Part shown: positions 61,403 to 64,000 of the stretch, one piece after another
Numbering within the stretch: the stretch's first letter is position 1
Layout of the letters: every line of letters begins with the position of its first letter
Origin: Daphnia carinata
Lineage: Eukaryota; Arthropoda; Branchiopoda; Diplostraca; Daphniidae
Assembly (NCBI RefSeq): GCF_022539665.2
Contig: NC_081337.1
Coordinates: forward strand, 7,602,679 to 7,666,678
Direction of reading: 5' to 3'
DNA: 64,000 nt
Translations under genes and position numbers: made by a program
The notes under the pieces: model-generated
What the model saw: only the letters and a program-made list of their open reading frames with translations
What the model was told of the DNA's origin: nothing
The model's database searches: none

Positions 61403-63202
61403 ATGGAGGCGATTCGATACGAACGTAAAGAGCTTGCATATGAAGATTTGTCGGCAATATTCAAATTAGATGATCGAGATTTCAACAAGCAGTATGCTGG
61501 CATATATGCTGTAAGACTTTCGAAATTTCAAGCCCTGCTGGAGGCTCGCGTTGAAAAGAAATGGGGTAGAAATTTACTTTCCCAATTAACTGTCATTTAC
61601 AGATTTTACTAAGTATTATATCTAGGTAAACAGTATGACATTAAAAAACTTGTTGATCTTGTTCCCAATGAGAAGGTGGATGTATTTTTGTATCCATTAA
61701 TTTTCAACTGTATGTTAAATGCATTTTTTAATCTTAGGTTATTGTGTTTGGAATAATTTACAAACAACAAGAACTAAAACCAAGCATCTTAAGAGAAGTT
61801 AGTGATGAAGTAAGTTCATTATTCTGCATCAAAATTTTCTTCCATGTTTGATTTTCACTTATTTGGATGACTGTACTTTAGCATCAGTTGGTGCCACTTC
61901 CCCCGAAAACAAGATATATTTCAGAAAATGATTTTCTAATTTTGGAAGATGAATTACAGCGAATTTTGCTTGTTGGCAATATAAATGCAAGTGACTTTGT
62001 CACTGGTGTTGTCATTGCGCTACTTGGTCATGAAGATGATTCCGGCAAGTTTATTGTAAAAGAAGTTTGTCCTGCTAATATGCCAACCATAGTGAATCCA
62101 GAAAAACATCATATTGATACAACAAGGTTGCAATCCTAACATCTTTTATATCCTGTATGTTTTAACTCTGCTTGCCTTGCTCTTAATTTTCAAGGTACAT
62201 TGCCTTCATATCTGGCCTAGATCTAGGAAGTGGGAATGATTCCCTGTTACTTGTTCAGGAGATGATGTTCACGTTAATGGGAAAATCTGGGACACCACAA
62301 ATTCAAGAAATAATGTCTAAAGTTTCCAGGTTGATTATCGCCGGTAAATTATTAAGCGAACTGACAGCCTGAAAAATTGGAAATAGTTTTTGGATTATTA
62401 TTAATGTATATTTTATAGGAAATTCCTTAAGTTCTGCGACGCAAGATCGTTACATTTTGGACAAAGCAAAATATCTTATTCGCAATAACATGGCAGCAAG
62501 CATAGGAGCAGTTCAGCAGTTGGACGACATCGTTTTTCAATTAGCTGTAAGTACAGACAACAATGAAAACTATTTCATTTTTCTAAATGCTTGTCATGGT
62601 AAAAGAGCTCCATGACCATTGATTTGATGCCTGGAGCACATGACCCGGCTAATTTCGTTCTCCCTCAGCAACCGCTGCACCACTGTTTGCTTCCTCAAAG
62701 TTCTGAATTGTCGACTTTCCATGCAGTTAGTAATCCATACAGTTGTAGAATTGGAGGACGCTTAGTTATGGGGAACTCCGGGCAACCCGTGCTGGACATT
62801 CTGAAGAATTCTACGTTAGAGCATCCATTGGATGCTATGGAAAAAAGCTTGGAATGGAGACACATATGTCCGACTGCACCGGACACCCTTGGCTGTTATC
62901 CATACAAAGATGACGATCCGTTCATTTTTCCTACTTGTCCTGATATCTACTTCGCTGGTAACCAGGAGGCATTCGGAGATCGAATTTGGAAAAGTAAGTT
63001 CGTACTAAATAGTTTCTCAAAGGTTTTCTTTTAAATTACTCCGTGTTTCTTTATTAATTTAGCTGACGAAGGTCACCCAGTCAGGTTAGTTTCATTGCCG
63101 CGTTTCTCAGAATCTGGAACTATAGTTATTGTCGATGCTGATACTATGGAATGTTTCACGCTCTGTTTCGGAACTGAAGAGGATTCATTCGTAGATCATT
63201 AA
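61403..63202 (+). CDS. POLD2: DNA polymerase delta small subunit (POLD2, p50)
   Basis: Exons are 61403-61565, 61626-61675, 61738-61809, 61882-62126, 62195-62343, 62419-62546, 62606-62993 and 63063-63202; phases agree, 444 residues against 469 in human. POLD2 bridges the catalytic subunit and POLD3 in the replicative lagging-strand polymerase. The N-terminal OB-fold part includes FNKQYAGIYAVRLSKF and VIVFGIIYKQQELKPSIL. The inactive phosphoesterase fold has YIAFISGLDLGSG, MPGAHDPANFVLPQQPLHHC, NPYSCRIGGRLVMGNSGQPV, RHICPTAPDTLGCYPYKDD and DPFIFPTCPDIYFAGNQ. The C-terminus is short, lacking the acidic/Gly tail of human. AATAAA is at 63230-63235. Confidence 0.96.
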
Positions 63203-63384
63203 AACATGGTTTGTTCCTCGAAGTGAGATAATAAAGATAACGTGTGTTTTGTTTGCAAGTTTACGTTCTGTGTATTTTTGAATGACGGGTTGCCTACGTG
63301 CTGAATGCATTTGCCCACTCCATTACTTAAGGTAATGGTGCGACACACATTAAACGTGTTTTTTTTTCAATGTGTTTTTGTTCT

Positions 63385-64000
63385 AATGATTTCCAGTTCT
63401 AATGAGTGTCAGTTTTTGCAGGTATAAATTTTAAGCTCGAAAAAATAAGCCCGACTTGTGTTTTTCTCGTATAATTTAAAAACTATCAGATAAATTGAAA
63501 AATGAACTTGATTTCCGTGATCAGCATTCAATTCTGAATCGAAATCATGTATTTTAAGCCAAATTTAAAATTTGACCAAAAATGAAAAAGTTAGAAGGCT
63601 ATAGCCTTCCCACTTTTGTCAAAATCGGCCAAAAACGACATCTCTTGGAATTCGATGAAACTTACACAGTATAATGAAAATTGAACGCTGATTTCAATTC
63701 AGCTATTAGTTTTCTCTCTAACCCAGCCGTTTTGAAAATAAAAGAAAACAAAGTGCTGTTAGTGACACCTCTTTTGCGCCGTAGCGTGCTGGCGCGCTAG
63801 CGTTATCAAACATTCGGTGTATTTCAAAAACGATTGACTTAATGAAAAAAAAACACAATTTCCCCGTAATTAGCATTTAATTCTGGGTATATCCCGAGAT
63901 ATTCAACCAATTCCGACGAGTGCCAGTTTTTGCAGAAAATTTTTTTAAGCCCGACTAAATAAGCCCGACTTCTCTCATTTTTCCATTTTTTACGTTTAAT
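63385..64000. repeat. 513-bp-period repeat, right copy, continues past the window
   Basis: CAGTTTTTGCAG with downstream AAGCCCGAC words occurs at about 63410 and again at about 63923, 513 bp apart. The body is the reverse complement of 45410-46015, for example CTCTTGGAATTCGATGAAAC here against GTTTCATCGAATTCCAAGAG there. The array is still in progress at base 64000, so its length is unknown. Confidence 0.75.

Overview
The window is eukaryotic nuclear DNA and almost certainly from an arthropod. Genes are split by many short GT-AG introns, mostly 50-100 bp, and sit close together on both strands. The encoded proteins are animal proteins: Hyperkinetic-type Kv beta, fringe with insect-like sequence, ECSIT, SUN-domain, COP9 and COPI subunits. 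The arthropod bantam microRNA is present. A compact crustacean genome such as Daphnia fits best; that is inference from gene style, not from a marker. All gene models were spliced by hand from reading frame, phase continuity and remembered family conservation, with no database search.

Layout. 1-274: edge of a minus-strand gene with a C2H2-like finger. 1936-3414: zinc transporter SLC39A9/ZIP9. 9429-11954: Kv channel beta subunit (Hyperkinetic) after about 6 kb without a recognisable gene. 13721-15713: zinc transporter SLC39A11/ZIP11. 15714-27660: a 12-kb stretch with no convincing protein gene, rich in simple repeats, with palindromic CRE sites and TATA-like boxes; it ends in the bantam hairpin (mature arm 27708-27730), so it is probably the bantam primary transcript and its control region. 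27929-45152: a packed block of CSN3 (-), ECSIT (+), a monoamine-oxidase-like flavoenzyme (-), fringe (+), a small unrecognised ORF (-), a SUN-domain protein (+) and epsilon-COP (-).

45400-54491 is a repeat-rich island. It holds a 513-bp-period repeat, a 5-kb inverted-repeat element with 18-bp terminal repeats whose arms carry spliced, coding-looking exons and whose loop carries three tRNA-like sequences, a rearranged third copy, a hAT-like MITE with a perfect 8-bp target duplication and extreme GATC density, and two nested terminal-inverted-repeat elements that end 14 bp before a start codon. 54506-63202 returns to dense genes: RSG1/CPLANE2 (+), REXO4 (-), BRI3-like (+, apparently with a GC-AG intron), DEF8 (-) and POLD2 (+). 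The window closes in a second copy of the 513-bp-period repeat.

The genes do not form one pathway. Two unrelated SLC39 zinc transporters flank the Kv beta gene. Most neighbours are convergent or divergent pairs with very short intergenic spaces, for example SUN/epsilon-COP with poly(A) signals 29 bp apart. Old and young mobile-element ends lie directly in several promoter regions (epsilon-COP, RSG1, REXO4/BRI3, POLD2).
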